Counted from the stretch's first letter, positions 35,782-45,694 are shown. The stretch is 64,000 nt of DNA from Streptomyces sp. 1331.2 (GCF_900199205.1 NZ_OBMJ01000001.1:7495001-7559000); one strand, 5' to 3'. The notes: generated from the letters alone by a model not told the origin. Numbers and translations: made by a program.

Positions 35782-36611
35782 ACGCCCACCGCGCCCGGAC
35801 GCTGACCGGCTGGGGCGTCGCCAACCTGGTCGTCGTCCTCTACGCGCTCTTCCCGGTGTGGTGGATCGTGGCGCTCTCCTTCAAGGACCCGGCCACCCTC
35901 TCCGACGGCGACTTCGTGCCGAGCACCTGGACCTGGGCCAACTACCGCGGCATCTTCCGGACTTCGGAGTTCACCCGGGCCCTGGTCAACTCGATCGGGA
36001 TCGCGGTGATCGCCACCACCGTCGCCGTGGTGCTCGGCACCATGGCGGCCTACGCGGTGGCCCGGCTGCGCTTCCCCGGGAAGCGGCTGCTGATCGGGGT
36101 GTCCCTGCTGATCGCGATGTTCCCGCCGATCTCGCTGGTCTCGCCGCTGTTCGACATCGAGCGGGTGCTCGGGCTCTTCGACACCTGGCTCGGGCTGATC
36201 ATCCCGTACATGACCTTCTCGCTGCCGCTGGCGATCTACACGCTCTCCGCCTTCTTCCGCGAGATCCCGTGGGACCTGGAGAAGGCCGCCAAGGTCGACG
36301 GCGCCACCCCCTGGCAGGCGTTCCGGCTGGTCATCGCGCCGCTGGCAGCGCCCGGCGTGTTCACGACCGGCATCCTGGTCTTCATCTTCTGCTGGAACGA
36401 CTTCCTGTTCGCGATCTCGCTGACCTCCACCACCTCGGCCCGGACCGTCCCGGCCGCCATCGCCTTCTTCACCGGAAGCTCCCAGTTCGAGCAGCCGACC
36501 GGCTCGATCGCGGCCGCCGCCGTGATCATCACGATCCCGATCGTGGTCTTCGTGCTGCTGTTCCAACGCCGCATCGTCGCCGGGCTCACCGCCGGCGCCG
36601 TCAAGGGCTGA
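35778..36611 (+). CDS. Sugar ABC transporter permease 2 (MalG-like)
   Basis: A 277-residue MalG-like permease. Six helices are visible; the EAA loop is [26 protein letters not shown] and the region [14 protein letters not shown] is typical of sugar permease 2 proteins. It starts with an ATGA overlap at 35778 and forms the channel with permease 1. Confidence 0.93.
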   Translation: MNAHRARTLTGWGVANLVVVLYALFPVWWIVALSFKDPATLSDGDFVPSTWTWANYRGIFRTSEFTRALVNSIGIAVIATTVAVVLGTMAAYAVARLRFPGKRLLIGVSLLIAMFPPISLVSPLFDIERVLGLFDTWLGLIIPYMTFSLPLAIYTLSAFFREIPWDLEKAAKVDGATPWQAFRLVIAPLAAPGVFTTGILVFIFCWNDFLFAISLTSTTSARTVPAAIAFFTGSSQFEQPTGSIAAAAVIITIPIVVFVLLFQRRIVAGLTAGAVKG

Positions 36612-36643
36612 GACCCACCAGAGACCCACCAGGAAGGCGGACC

Positions 36644-37831
<1,188 letters not shown>

Positions 37832-37840
37832 GGACAGACT

Positions 37841-38224
37841 CTAGGGAGCACCGCCCTGCTGGCGGCCCATCCAGTCCATGATGGCCTGCTCGGTGCGGGC
37901 GAGGTCGGCGGTCGGGCTGAACTGCAGCAGCTCCGTGCCCTCGTCGACGTACGGCCGGTGCCCGGGCGGCTGGTAGAAGGCGTCACCGGTCTCGTACACC
38001 TCCTCCTGGTCCCCGGACACGAAGCGCACGCGCCCGGCGATGACGTAGCCCCAGTGCGGGCACTGGCAGGCGCCGTCGGGCAGCGCCTGCAGCGGGCCGT
38101 CGAGGTCGGCGTCGGCCGCGAAGGAGACGAACTCGACGGTGTAGCCGTTCATCTCCGCACGGCGGTCGGTCACCGGGCCGAACTCCTGGACCTGCGGTGC
38201 TGACTGCTTGGACACCTTCGGCAT
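37841..38224 (-). CDS. Cupin domain protein
   Basis: A 127-residue single-domain cupin. The barrel motifs are PHWGYVIAGRVRFVSGDQEE and YETGDAFYQPPGHRPYVDEG, with His residues that could bind a metal. The mature function is unknown: a small-molecule binding or dioxygenase-like role are both possible. ATG 38224 is preceded by GAGAGGAG at good spacing, which sets the start. Convergent with the importer operon, 9 bases from its ATPase stop, without a clear hairpin between. Confidence 0.85.
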   Translation of the reverse strand: MPKVSKQSAPQVQEFGPVTDRRAEMNGYTVEFVSFAADADLDGPLQALPDGACQCPHWGYVIAGRVRFVSGDQEEVYETGDAFYQPPGHRPYVDEGTELLQFSPTADLARTEQAIMDWMGRQQGGAP

Positions 38225-38315
38225 CGGTGCGGCTCCTCTCCGTGAGCCCCCGAGACTTCCCGTCGTGTCGAGTCGACCACCTCCCGGCGCCGGGCGCATC
38301 CGGGCGGACGCCGAA

Positions 38316-38358
38316 GCGCGCGCCGCCGCTCCGGAGGGCCTGGAGCGGCGGCGCGCGC
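38316..38358. terminator. Strong 17-bp stem terminator after copD
   Basis: Perfect arms GCGCGCGCCGCCGCTCC and GGAGCGGCGGCGCGCGC around a 9-base loop, ending 10 bases beyond the copD stop codon. Confidence 0.85.
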
Positions 38359-38368
38359 GGGGATGGGG

Positions 38369-39541
38369 TCAGGCCGCGGCCGGGGTGGCCGACGGGCGGC
38401 GGGCGAGCGCGTCGGAGGCCTTGGCCGTGGCGTAGAGGGAGACGGCGAGGGCGATGACCATGGCGGCACCGGCGGCGAAGAGACTGCCCGAGGAGACGGC
38501 CTTGGCGCTGCCGGCCTCGGTGCGGGCGGAACCGGTGATGAACGGCACGACCGCCAGGACGGCGACCCCGAGGACGACCTCGCCCCAGACGACCAGGGGG
38601 AAGTGGCGCAGCGTGAGGTGGCGCAGCGAGGCGGTGTCGTCGGCGCGCCGGGCCCGGGCGATGCGGGGCATGAGCCAGAACTGGTTGACGGCGCCGGCGG
38701 TGACCAGGCCGAGGACCAGGGCGAGCTTGACGAGCAGGGCGAGGCCGTAGCCGGTCGTCCACAGCTGGGAGACCGCGCCGACGTGCTTCCAGCTGAGCCA
38801 CAGGCCGGAGACGAGGACGGCGCCGACGCAGACCAGCGCGACGAGGCCGAAGCGGCGCCAGATGTCGGCCCACAGCAGGCCGGCGTCGGTGCCGAGGCGG
38901 CCGCGGGTGCCGGCGAGCCCGACGAGCAGGGCGAGGCCGCCGAGCCAGACGGTGCCGGAGACGATGTGGGTCTGGTCGAGGACGAGGTCGAGCCAGCGGT
39001 CGCGGTCGGCGGGGGCGGTGGTCGGGACGGCGGCGATCAGGGTGACGGTGAGGGCAGCCGGCAGCACGGCGCGGACCACGCGGTCGGTGTGCCGCCGGAC
39101 GGCCGGGAGGAACAGGGCGGTCATCGCAGCGGCCGCGGCGAGGAGCACCAGGTTCTGGACCAGGTAGACGGTGCCCTGGGCGATCCAGGCGCCCTTGGCG
39201 GCCGGGGCCCGGAGGAAGTCCAGGATCCGGCCGGGTGCGAGGGCGTCCTCGAAGGGCATGCCCTTGCCGGCCCGGGCGACGCGCGCGGCGAGCTGGAAGT
39301 AGCCGGCGACCAGCAGCACCACGCCCGCCCAGGCGAGGTGGGTGGCCGACCTGGATCGCAGCACCGCGGCGTCGGCGGTGCCGCCCGTGCGGCGGAGGGC
39401 GGGTCGGACCGTGGTGACGTAGGTGACGGTGGTGCCGATGGCGCCGCTGAGGCCGATGAAGTAGCCGGTTTTGGTGAGGACCCGCCAGAGCTGGGGCGCG
39501 GTGTATCCGGCCGTGTTCGCGGCCAACAGCAGACTGTTCAT
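38369..39541 (-). CDS. copD: CopD-family membrane protein
   Basis: A 390-residue protein with about eight to nine membrane helices, including LVALVCVGAVLVSGLWLSWK and LALLVKLALVLGLVTAGAVN, typical of the CopD/PcoD domain, and conserved residues such as DQTHIVSGTVWLGGLA and NQFWLMPRIAR. CopD proteins are linked to copper import or resistance, usually with CopC or YcnI, neither of which is in this window. The start ATG at 39541 has no ribosome site, and a 39-bp palindrome abuts it, so the mRNA may be leaderless and its transcription tightly controlled by metal. Confidence 0.85.
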   Translation of the reverse strand: MNSLLLAANTAGYTAPQLWRVLTKTGYFIGLSGAIGTTVTYVTTVRPALRRTGGTADAAVLRSRSATHLAWAGVVLLVAGYFQLAARVARAGKGMPFEDALAPGRILDFLRAPAAKGAWIAQGTVYLVQNLVLLAAAAAMTALFLPAVRRHTDRVVRAVLPAALTVTLIAAVPTTAPADRDRWLDLVLDQTHIVSGTVWLGGLALLVGLAGTRGRLGTDAGLLWADIWRRFGLVALVCVGAVLVSGLWLSWKHVGAVSQLWTTGYGLALLVKLALVLGLVTAGAVNQFWLMPRIARARRADDTASLRHLTLRHFPLVVWGEVVLGVAVLAVVPFITGSARTEAGSAKAVSSGSLFAAGAAMVIALAVSLYATAKASDALARRPSATPAAA

Positions 39542-39579
39542 AAGGGAAGGCTAGCCTTAGCAAGGCTAGCCTTCCCTTA
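39541..39579. promoter_or_regulatory. 39-bp perfect palindrome (iron-box-like) at the copD start
   Basis: Arms TAAGGGAAGGCTAGCCTT and AAGGCTAGCCTTCCCTTA are exact complements around AGC. The first base is also the first base of the copD ATG. The AAGGCTAGCCTT core, present twice, resembles the actinobacterial DmdR/IdeR iron box (TTAGGTTAGGCTAACCTAA). Likely a metal-responsive repressor site; the regulator is unknown. Confidence 0.75.
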
Positions 39580-39630
39580 TTCTTCAGTGCTTATTGTCCT
39601 ATTGTCATCAACCCGTAACTCCACGGGGTG

Positions 39631-40119
39631 TCAGTCCTCGGTCGGCTGCGCCCAGTAGCCCGCGTGCACCGCCGCGGCCTCCTCGAAGAGGTCCGGCCCC
39701 GACACCTCCACGGTGTTCCCGCCGGCCGCGAAGACCTTGCGGCACGGCAGGTCGAGCACCGGCTCGTCCGGGTCGGCCCCCGCGATGACGTTCAACTGCG
39801 GTGCGGAGAGCGCGTAGACGACCCGGCGGATGCCGCTCCAGTAGATCGCCCCGGCGCACATCGCGCACGGCTCGGTGCTGCTGTACAGAGTGGCCTCGGT
39901 CAGCTGCGCCGGGTCCAGGGTGCGGGAGGCCTGCCGGACCAGATTGAGCTCGGCGTGGGCGGTCACGTCGCGGTCGACGAGCACGGTGTTCTCGGCGGTG
40001 AGCAGGACGTTCCCGGCCCGGTCGGTCAGCAGTGCGCCGAAGGGGTGGTTGCCGTGCGCGCGGGCGAGGCCCGAGAGGTCGATCGCGGCGAGCAGGTGGG
40101 CGCGGGTGTGATCGGCCAT
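39631..40119 (-). CDS. Nucleoside/cytidine deaminase family protein
   Basis: A 162-residue zinc deaminase. The zinc site is TAHAELNLVRQ (His plus catalytic Glu) and the TEPCAMCAGAIYW pair of cysteines. The PFGALLTDRAGNVL start and the GIRRVVYALSAPQLN segment fit the CMP/dCMP deaminase superfamily branch of guanine or tRNA-adenosine deaminase-like enzymes. At 162 residues it is slightly longer than TadA and it is probably a free-base or nucleoside deaminase, though the substrate is not certain. The start ATG 40119 has GAGGAG close upstream. Confidence 0.87.
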   Translation of the reverse strand: MADHTRAHLLAAIDLSGLARAHGNHPFGALLTDRAGNVLLTAENTVLVDRDVTAHAELNLVRQASRTLDPAQLTEATLYSSTEPCAMCAGAIYWSGIRRVVYALSAPQLNVIAGADPDEPVLDLPCRKVFAAGGNTVEVSGPDLFEEAAAVHAGYWAQPTED

Positions 40120-40150
40120 GGCGGGCTCCTCGGGGTGGTCCGGGTGGTGG

Positions 40151-40166
40151 CGTTAAACGTATAACG
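40151..40166. promoter_or_regulatory. AT-rich palindrome upstream of the deaminase
   Basis: CGTTA-AACGTA-TAACG has 5-bp perfect arms, 32 bases upstream of the deaminase ATG. The minus-strand TATACG within it could also be a -10 element. Candidate operator or promoter only. Confidence 0.4.
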
Positions 40167-40232
40167 GTGCGGGGTGGCCGACGGTACGGGGCTGCCGCAC
40201 CGGGCTGCCGTACGGGCTTGCGGCGGCCCGGG

Positions 40233-41084
40233 TCACCCGTACGGGACGACGGCGACCGGGCAGTGGGCGTGGTGGATCGCGGCGTGCGCCACCGGGCCGA
40301 GGTGGTGGTGGAGCAGCGGCATCCGGTGGTGCAGGCGGCGGCCGACGACGAGCAGCCGGGCCGTCGCCGCCGCGTCCACGAGCTCGACGGCGGCTTTGCC
40401 CCGGACCAGGTCGGCCGTCACCTGCACCTCGGGGTGGCGGGCCCGCCAGGACTCCAGGGCCTCGCTGAGATCCGCCCGCTCGTGGGCGGAGACCTCGCCC
40501 TCCAGCCCGCCGATGGCGCCGTACGACAGGTGCTCGGTGCCGGCCGGCGGCGACCAGACGTGGACGACCCGCAGGGGCGCCGAGCGCAGCGCGGCCGCCT
40601 CGAAGGCGAAGGCCAGCACCGGGTCCGCCGGGCGCGCCAGATCCAGGCCCACCGTCACCGGCCCGGCCGCCTCACCCGCCTCGGCCCGGACCAGCACCAC
40701 CGGGCAGACGGCCCGGCGCAGCACCTCCTGGCTCACCGAGCCGACCAGGAAGCCGCGCAGCGTCCCCAGCCCGCGCGAGCCCAGCACCAGCACGGCGGCG
40801 CTGCGCGCGGCCTCCTCCAGCGCCTCGACGGGGTCGGCGGACACGGCGCAGCCGGCGACCTCCAGTCCGGTCACCAGGGCGCGCAGTTCGGCCTCGCGGC
40901 CGGTCAGCCGTGCCAGGGCGTGCCGGTGGCTCTGGTCGCTGCCGACCACGTCCCGCTTCGGCCAGGGCCAGGCCTGAAGGACGTCCAGGCGCAGCCCGCG
41001 GCGCTCCGCCTCCCGGGCGGCCCACTCGGTGGCGGCCAGGCTCTCGGGTGAGCCGTCGAATCCGACGACCACGGATCCGGTCAT
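40233..41084 (-). CDS. Tandem universal stress protein
   Basis: A 283-residue protein with two UspA domains. The first starts VVVGFDGSPESLAATEWAAR and ends with LVLGSRGLGTLRGFLVGSV; the second starts VTVGLDLARPADPVLAFAFE and ends LVVGRRLHHRMPLLHHHLGPVAHAAI. These are ATP-binding stress proteins common in streptomycetes. The GxxG nucleotide loop is clear in domain 1 (GSRGLGTLRG) and degenerate in domain 2. Stands alone, with ATG 41084 preceded by GAGGA. Confidence 0.92.
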   Translation of the reverse strand: MTGSVVVGFDGSPESLAATEWAAREAERRGLRLDVLQAWPWPKRDVVGSDQSHRHALARLTGREAELRALVTGLEVAGCAVSADPVEALEEAARSAAVLVLGSRGLGTLRGFLVGSVSQEVLRRAVCPVVLVRAEAGEAAGPVTVGLDLARPADPVLAFAFEAAALRSAPLRVVHVWSPPAGTEHLSYGAIGGLEGEVSAHERADLSEALESWRARHPEVQVTADLVRGKAAVELVDAAATARLLVVGRRLHHRMPLLHHHLGPVAHAAIHHAHCPVAVVPYG

Positions 41085-41250
41085 GGCGTCCTCCTCGGTG
41101 CCGCGGCGGTCCGGGGCGGAGCCCTGCCGCCTCGGGTCCGGCCCCAGTATCGGCAGTGGCTGCCATCGGCGCCTCCCGGAGGGCGGGGCTGCGCATCCCC
41201 GTGCCCGCTGAGCAGGGGAAACGGCCTCCGGGAGCGGATATCCTGATCAC

Positions 41251-41610
41251 ATGAGCGACAACCTTCCCCCCTGTCCGCAGTGCGCCGGCGAGTACACCTA
41301 CGAGATGGACGCCCTCATGGTCTGCCCGGAGTGCGGCCACGAGTGGGCGCCCGCCGCGGGCGGCGAGGGCGACACCGCCGGGGCCGGTGAGCGGGTCGTC
41401 AAGGACGCCGTCGGCAATGTGCTTAGCGACGGCGACACCGTGACCGTCGTCAAGGCCCTCAAGGTCAAGGGCAGTGCCTCCGGCATCAAGGCCGGCACCA
41501 AGGTCCGCGGCATCCGCCTGGTCGACGGCGTGGACGGTCACGACATCGACTGCCGCATCGAGGGCTTCGGCGCCATGCAGCTCAAGTCCAGCGTGGTCAA
41601 GAAGGCCTGA
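41251..41610 (+). CDS. Zinc ribbon YjdM/PhnA-like protein
   Basis: A 119-residue cytoplasmic protein with a zinc ribbon (CPQCAGEYTYEMDALMVCPE plus CGHEW) at residues 8-32, then a beta-rich PhnA-like domain with VKDAVGNVLSDGDTVTVVKA and VKGSASGIKAGTKVRGIRLV, ending LKSSVVKKA. Homologues are named YjdM (formerly PhnA); the biological role is not settled. The start ATG 41251 is clear. No operon partner. Confidence 0.92.
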   Translation: MSDNLPPCPQCAGEYTYEMDALMVCPECGHEWAPAAGGEGDTAGAGERVVKDAVGNVLSDGDTVTVVKALKVKGSASGIKAGTKVRGIRLVDGVDGHDIDCRIEGFGAMQLKSSVVKKA

Positions 41611-41669
41611 CCCCCGGCCCTCAGGCAGCAGTTCGAGGCAGCAGTTCGAGGCCGGCGTCCGAGTCGGCG

Positions 41670-42692
41670 TCAGGCGCGGATCCGGCGGAAGACGACCACC
41701 AGGACGACCACGGTGAGCGCCACCAGGACGCCGGCCTCGACGAGTTGGATCGGCACCAGGTGGTCGGCCGGGTGGTACCGGAGCCAGGAGGCGGTGGCCC
41801 CCTCGCACCGGGCGCCGGCCCCGAGGGAGCGGATGCACGCGTCGGAGTCCACGCGGGTGCCGTCGGGCAGGATGACGCCCCGGTCGACGAGCCAGGCGTT
41901 GGCGGGCTGGAGGTAGGGGGGCTGCGCGCCGGGCGCCGGGCCCACCTCGTCCACGACGGGGTGGAAGTACGGCCGGGCCCAGCGGAACAGGCCGTGGGCG
42001 GTCGCGATCAGTGCGCCGGTGAGGAACATCGCGGGCAGCGTCCGGCGCAGCAGCAGGCCGACCAGGACGCCCAGCGACAGCGCGAACAGCGACCAGGCGA
42101 TCGGCGCGACCCCGAGGGCCGGGTAGGTGAAGGACTGGAACGGCGGGTCGAAGGCGACCGGGCCGTGCACGATGTCCGTCCACCACACCCAGGTCATCAG
42201 CGAGGCGAGCACGCCGGAGACGGCCAGCACGGCGATGCCCGGCACCGCCAGGCGGACGGCCAGCCAGCGCACCGGGCCGACGGACTGGGCGCGGATCAGC
42301 CGGATCGTGCCGCGCTCGTACTCCTGGGCCAGCAGCGGTGCGCCGATGAAGACGCCGAACAGCAGCGGGGCGAGGGTGACCGCGGGCTGGAGGACGGAGA
42401 CGAACCAGAAGTTCGGCCGGTCGATCGGCGCGAGGAGGCTCCAGCACCGGGTGTCGGACCAGGTCGCGGGGCTGTAGCAGCCGGTCCGCCGCAGGATGCC
42501 GGTGACGTGCCGGCAGGCGAGGTGGATCCAGGCCAGGTCGGCCACGACCAGGACGAGCAGGGCGGCCAGGGTCCACAGCACCACCCGGTGCTGGCGGGTC
42601 GCCAGCCAGAGCAGCCCGCGCAGCCCGGGGGCGGGGCGCCGGTCCGCAGAGGCGGGAGCGACGGGGCGGTCGGTCAGGGCGTCCGTGCTCAT
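41670..42692 (-). CDS. ABC transporter permease
   Basis: A 340-residue membrane protein with about six helices, including LWTLAALLVLVVADLAWIHL near the N-terminus, VTLAPLLFGVFIGAPLLAQE and a C-terminal LVEAGVLVALTVVVLVVVFR. The LLAQEYERGTIRLIRAQSV motif after the second helix is typical of ABC-2-type exporter permeases partnered with YtrA-regulated ATPases. A Cys-containing outer loop (DSDACIRSLGAGARCEG) may be disulfide-bonded. It starts inside the end of the ATPase gene (ATGA overlap) and is the last gene of the GntR operon. Confidence 0.88.
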   Translation of the reverse strand: MSTDALTDRPVAPASADRRPAPGLRGLLWLATRQHRVVLWTLAALLVLVVADLAWIHLACRHVTGILRRTGCYSPATWSDTRCWSLLAPIDRPNFWFVSVLQPAVTLAPLLFGVFIGAPLLAQEYERGTIRLIRAQSVGPVRWLAVRLAVPGIAVLAVSGVLASLMTWVWWTDIVHGPVAFDPPFQSFTYPALGVAPIAWSLFALSLGVLVGLLLRRTLPAMFLTGALIATAHGLFRWARPYFHPVVDEVGPAPGAQPPYLQPANAWLVDRGVILPDGTRVDSDACIRSLGAGARCEGATASWLRYHPADHLVPIQLVEAGVLVALTVVVLVVVFRRIRA

Positions 42693-43609
42693 GCGGCGGC
42701 CTCCTCGGTCCGGTGCCGGCCGTTCGTCGGGGCGGCGTCGGGCCGGGGGTCGGCCGGTGCGCGCAGATAGCCCAGCAACAGGTCCTCCAGGTTCGGCCGT
42801 TCGCTCTCCCACGGGCCGTCCGGCGGCTCCTCGGTCCGCACCAGCGCTGTGGCGCGGCGGCCGGCGACGCGCTGCTCGACCACCTGCTCGGCCGGGAGCC
42901 CGGCGGCCTCGGCGGGCCCGGTGAGCAGCCGGTGTCCGTCCAGGATCTCCTCCAGGTCGCCGGCCAGCCGGATCCGCCCGCGCTGGACGAGCAGCAGGTG
43001 GTCGATGACGCCGTCCAGCTCGGGGAGGATGTGCGAGGACAGCACGATGGTGGTGCCGCGCTCGGCGGCGGTCGCCATCAGGGTGCCCATGAGCTGGTGC
43101 CGGGCGAGCGGGTCGAGGTCGGCCATCGGCTCGTCGAGCAGCAGCAGGTCGGGGAGCTTGCCGAGGGCCAGCGCGAGGGAGACCCGGGTGCGCTGGCCGC
43201 CGGAGAGCGAGCCGATACGTGCCCTGGGTTGCAACTCGGCCTGGTCGACGATCCCTTGGGCGGTCTCCTCGTCCCAGTGCGGATTGAGCTCGCGGCCCAT
43301 TCGCAGCGTCTCGGCGACGGTGAGCCCGGGGTAGAGCGGCTTGTCCTGCGCCACGTACGCCACCCGGGCGCGCAGCTCCGGCCCGTCGGACGCCTCGCCG
43401 AGCACCCGCAACTCACCCTCGGTGGGGGCGAGTTGGTGGGCGGCGAGGGCGAGCAGGGTGCTCTTGCCGGCGCCGTTGGGGCCGACCGCCCCGCAGATCC
43501 GCCCGGCCGGGACGGTGAAGTCGCAGCCGCGCAGGGCCCAGCCGCTCCGGTACTGCCTGCCGAGGCCGACGGCCTCCAGCGCAGGCGCCATGGTTGTCGG
43601 GTCTTCCAC
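42689..43609 (-). CDS. ABC transporter ATP-binding protein
   Basis: A 306-residue ATPase with Walker A GPNGAGKSTLL, Q-loop VAYVAQDKPLYPGLTV, signature SLSGGQRTRVSLA, Walker B LLLLDEPMADLD and switch His in SSHILPEL. It energises the permease encoded next, with which it overlaps. GTG 43609 is preferred because GGGGGGA lies four to five bases before it; an in-frame ATG at 43591 is possible. Twenty bases separate it from the GntR gene, so the three genes form one operon. Confidence 0.92.
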   Translation of the reverse strand: MEDPTTMAPALEAVGLGRQYRSGWALRGCDFTVPAGRICGAVGPNGAGKSTLLALAAHQLAPTEGELRVLGEASDGPELRARVAYVAQDKPLYPGLTVAETLRMGRELNPHWDEETAQGIVDQAELQPRARIGSLSGGQRTRVSLALALGKLPDLLLLDEPMADLDPLARHQLMGTLMATAAERGTTIVLSSHILPELDGVIDHLLLVQRGRIRLAGDLEEILDGHRLLTGPAEAAGLPAEQVVEQRVAGRRATALVRTEEPPDGPWESERPNLEDLLLGYLRAPADPRPDAAPTNGRHRTEEAAA

Positions 43610-43629
43610 CCGGTCCCCCCAAGTGTTTC

Positions 43630-44037
43630 TCAGTTCGGTGTCGCCGGGGAGACCCCGGTGTCGAAGCGCTGCTCCAGGACGGAGGCCATCAGCGCGGCGA
43701 TGTCCTCGCGCTCCAGCCCGGCCTCCCGGGCCCGGTCCACCCAGCCGACCAGGTCCGCGCGCAGCGGCCCGTCGGCCGCGGCCTCCGGCCGGGCGAGCGA
43801 GCGCCGGACGAAGGTGCCGAGCCCCGGGCGGGGCTCGACCAGCCCTTCGCGTTCGAGCTCGCGGTAGGCCTTCAGCACGGTGTTGGGGTTGATCGCGGTC
43901 TGCTCGACCACCTCCCGGGCGGTCGGCAGCTTGTCCCCGGGCTGCAGCAGGCCGAGTCGCAGCGCCTGCTTGGTCTGCTGCACGATCTGCTGGTAGGTGG
44001 AGACGCCGCTGCGCCGCTCGATGCGGTACTCGATCAC
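43630..44037 (-). CDS. GntR family regulator, YtrA subfamily
   Basis: A 135-residue repressor with the GntR winged helix (GVSTYQQIVQQTKQALRLG, KLPTAREVVEQTAINPNTVL and KAYRELEREGLVEPRPGLGT) and the short helical C-terminal dimerisation domain of YtrA-type members. GTG 44037. A 22-bp palindromic operator lies 14 bases upstream of the start codon, and the same operator lies upstream of the DUF2079 gene, which argues that this protein controls its own ABC operon and that gene. Confidence 0.92.
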   Translation of the reverse strand: MIEYRIERRSGVSTYQQIVQQTKQALRLGLLQPGDKLPTAREVVEQTAINPNTVLKAYRELEREGLVEPRPGLGTFVRRSLARPEAAADGPLRADLVGWVDRAREAGLEREDIAALMASVLEQRFDTGVSPATPN

Positions 44038-44050
44038 ACCCGTTTCGACC

Positions 44051-44072
44051 TTTCACTAGTTCAATAGTGGAA
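44051..44072. promoter_or_regulatory. GntR (YtrA-type) operator, copy 1
   Basis: TTTCACTA-GTTCAA-TAGTGGAA, a near-perfect 8+6+8 palindrome, just before the gntR start. It matches copy 2 at 45673 in both arms; only the six-base spacer differs. Confidence 0.82.
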
Positions 44073-44153
44073 TGGTGGCCCACTGCGGCGCGCGGGTCAA
44101 GCCGGACGGGGGAGAGGCCGGCGGGAGGGGCGGACTGATCGGAGGCGGGCTGG

Positions 44154-45659
44154 TCAGGGGCGTTCGAGCAGGACCAGGTCGTCCTGGTCGACCCGCTTCC
44201 GGTAGCCGAGTTCGTGGTACGCCGCGAGCATGCGGACGGTCTCGGCGAGCGCGCACGGGGACTGCACGCTCGGATCGCGCAGGTCGACGGCCACCCACTC
44301 GGGCCCGCGCCCGAGCGGGGCCCGGCAGACCAGGGTGACCTCCGTGCGACTGGTGAGCTGGGCCGCCAGCCGGTTGGAGGCGGCCACGGTGGCGCCGTCG
44401 GGTATCCGGTCCAGTGCCGCCCGAGTCGCGAGGAGCCGGGGCGGGGTGCTCCAGGCCTCGGGCATCACCACCTCGTGCAGCGGGTAGAGCGGCAGCGTCA
44501 CGGCCGTGACCAGGGCGGTGGTGGCGAGCGCGTACCGGGCGCGCCGGGGGAGTCGGACAGGGGTCCGGGCGGAGCCCGGCGTGGCGCCGAGTGTGGTGCC
44601 GGAGCGGCGTACGGCGTCGACCAGGGCGGCGAGCGCGACCGGCATCAGCACCGCGCTGTAGTGGTAACTGACGCCCCAGTAGTGCGGGTTGGCCGAGAGC
44701 AGCCGCCAGGCCAGGGTGGGCAGGCAGAGCAGCAGGAGCGGTGAGCGCAGGCCGAGGAAGCCGGCGGTGGCGGCGAGCAGGAGGAGCAGCAGCCACTTCA
44801 GCGGCGGCCACGCCAGCCGTACGGGCAGTGCCCAGAGCGGGGCGTGCCCGCCGCCGTCCAGCTGCTGCCAGTAGTCGAAGCCGCCGCCCGTGTTGAACGC
44901 GGGGAGCACGACCAGCACGGTGAGCGCGGTCGCGGCGGTACCGACGGCGGCGAGGGCGAGCCCGGGCAGCGGACTGCGCCGGCCCCGGCGGGCCTGCCGG
45001 GCGATCAGCAGGCCGACGGCGGCGACCGTCAGCCCCAGGTCCTCCTTGACCAGCAGCAGCGGCAGCGACCAGAGCGCGGCGGTCAGCGGCCGGCGCCGGC
45101 CGAGCGCGACGGCGGCGAAGGCGAGCAGCGGGACGGCGAACGCGATCTCGTGGAAGTCGTCGGCCGCGGCCCGGACGATCCCCCAGGACGCCCCGGTGGC
45201 GCAGCCGACGAGCAGGGCGACCCGCGGGCCGGCCACCTCGTGGGCCCAGCGGGTGAGCGGGACGACGGCCGAGGCCATGAGCAGGGCCTGGGCGACCACC
45301 AGGGTGAGCGGGGTGGGGAAGGTCCGGTAGGCGGGGGCGAGGGTGGCGACCAGCGGGTGGAAGTGGTCCCCGAGCAGGTGGTAGCCGGGCCCCTTGAGCG
45401 GGACGATCGGGGCCCGGCCGTGCGCGTACGCCCGGATGGCCTGTTCGAAGATGCCCAGGTCGTAGGCCTTGGTGAGGCCGCGTCGGTGCCGGTTGACGCC
45501 GACGCAGGCGTAGAGCGCGGCGAAGCCCGCGGCCAGGCCCCAGGCCGGCAGGGCAGGGTGGCTGAGTGCCCGTCGGAGGCGGCGCGTTCGTCGCTGTCGG
45601 GCGGCGCCGGGGCGGGGTCGGAGGCTGGGCGGAGTGAGCGGGGAGGGGGCCAGGGGCAT
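44154..45659 (-). CDS. DUF2079 multi-pass membrane protein
   Basis: A 501-residue membrane protein with about ten helices. It has the family's opening YDLGIFEQAIRAYAHGRAPI and the acidic/His-rich loop LLGDHFHPLVATLAPAYRTF followed by the segment DDFHEIAFAVPLLAF. DUF2079 proteins are related to GT-C glycosyltransferases, which use polyprenyl-linked sugars; the soluble C-terminal 120 residues (GATVAASNRLAAQLTSRTEV) are external. ATG 45659 lies only 14 bases from the operator at 45673-45694, so its mRNA has a short or no leader. Confidence 0.85.
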   Translation of the reverse strand: MPLAPSPLTPPSLRPRPGAARQRRTRRLRRALSHPALPAWGLAAGFAALYACVGVNRHRRGLTKAYDLGIFEQAIRAYAHGRAPIVPLKGPGYHLLGDHFHPLVATLAPAYRTFPTPLTLVVAQALLMASAVVPLTRWAHEVAGPRVALLVGCATGASWGIVRAAADDFHEIAFAVPLLAFAAVALGRRRPLTAALWSLPLLLVKEDLGLTVAAVGLLIARQARRGRRSPLPGLALAAVGTAATALTVLVVLPAFNTGGGFDYWQQLDGGGHAPLWALPVRLAWPPLKWLLLLLLAATAGFLGLRSPLLLLCLPTLAWRLLSANPHYWGVSYHYSAVLMPVALAALVDAVRRSGTTLGATPGSARTPVRLPRRARYALATTALVTAVTLPLYPLHEVVMPEAWSTPPRLLATRAALDRIPDGATVAASNRLAAQLTSRTEVTLVCRAPLGRGPEWVAVDLRDPSVQSPCALAETVRMLAAYHELGYRKRVDQDDLVLLERP

Positions 45660-45672
45660 CGGCAAAGTACCC

Positions 45673-45694
45673 TTTCACTATTCGATTAGTGGAA
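45673..45694. promoter_or_regulatory. GntR (YtrA-type) operator, copy 2
   Basis: TTTCACTA-TTCGAT-TAGTGGAA is identical in both arms to the site at 44051. It sits 14 bases upstream of the DUF2079 start and 138 bases upstream of the divergent GH5 start, so it could repress both. Confidence 0.82.

Noticed and set aside
38363-39658. 431-codon plus-strand frame over copD
   Set aside because: Antisense to a convincing CopD membrane protein; the product is Gly/Asp/Glu-rich without structure.
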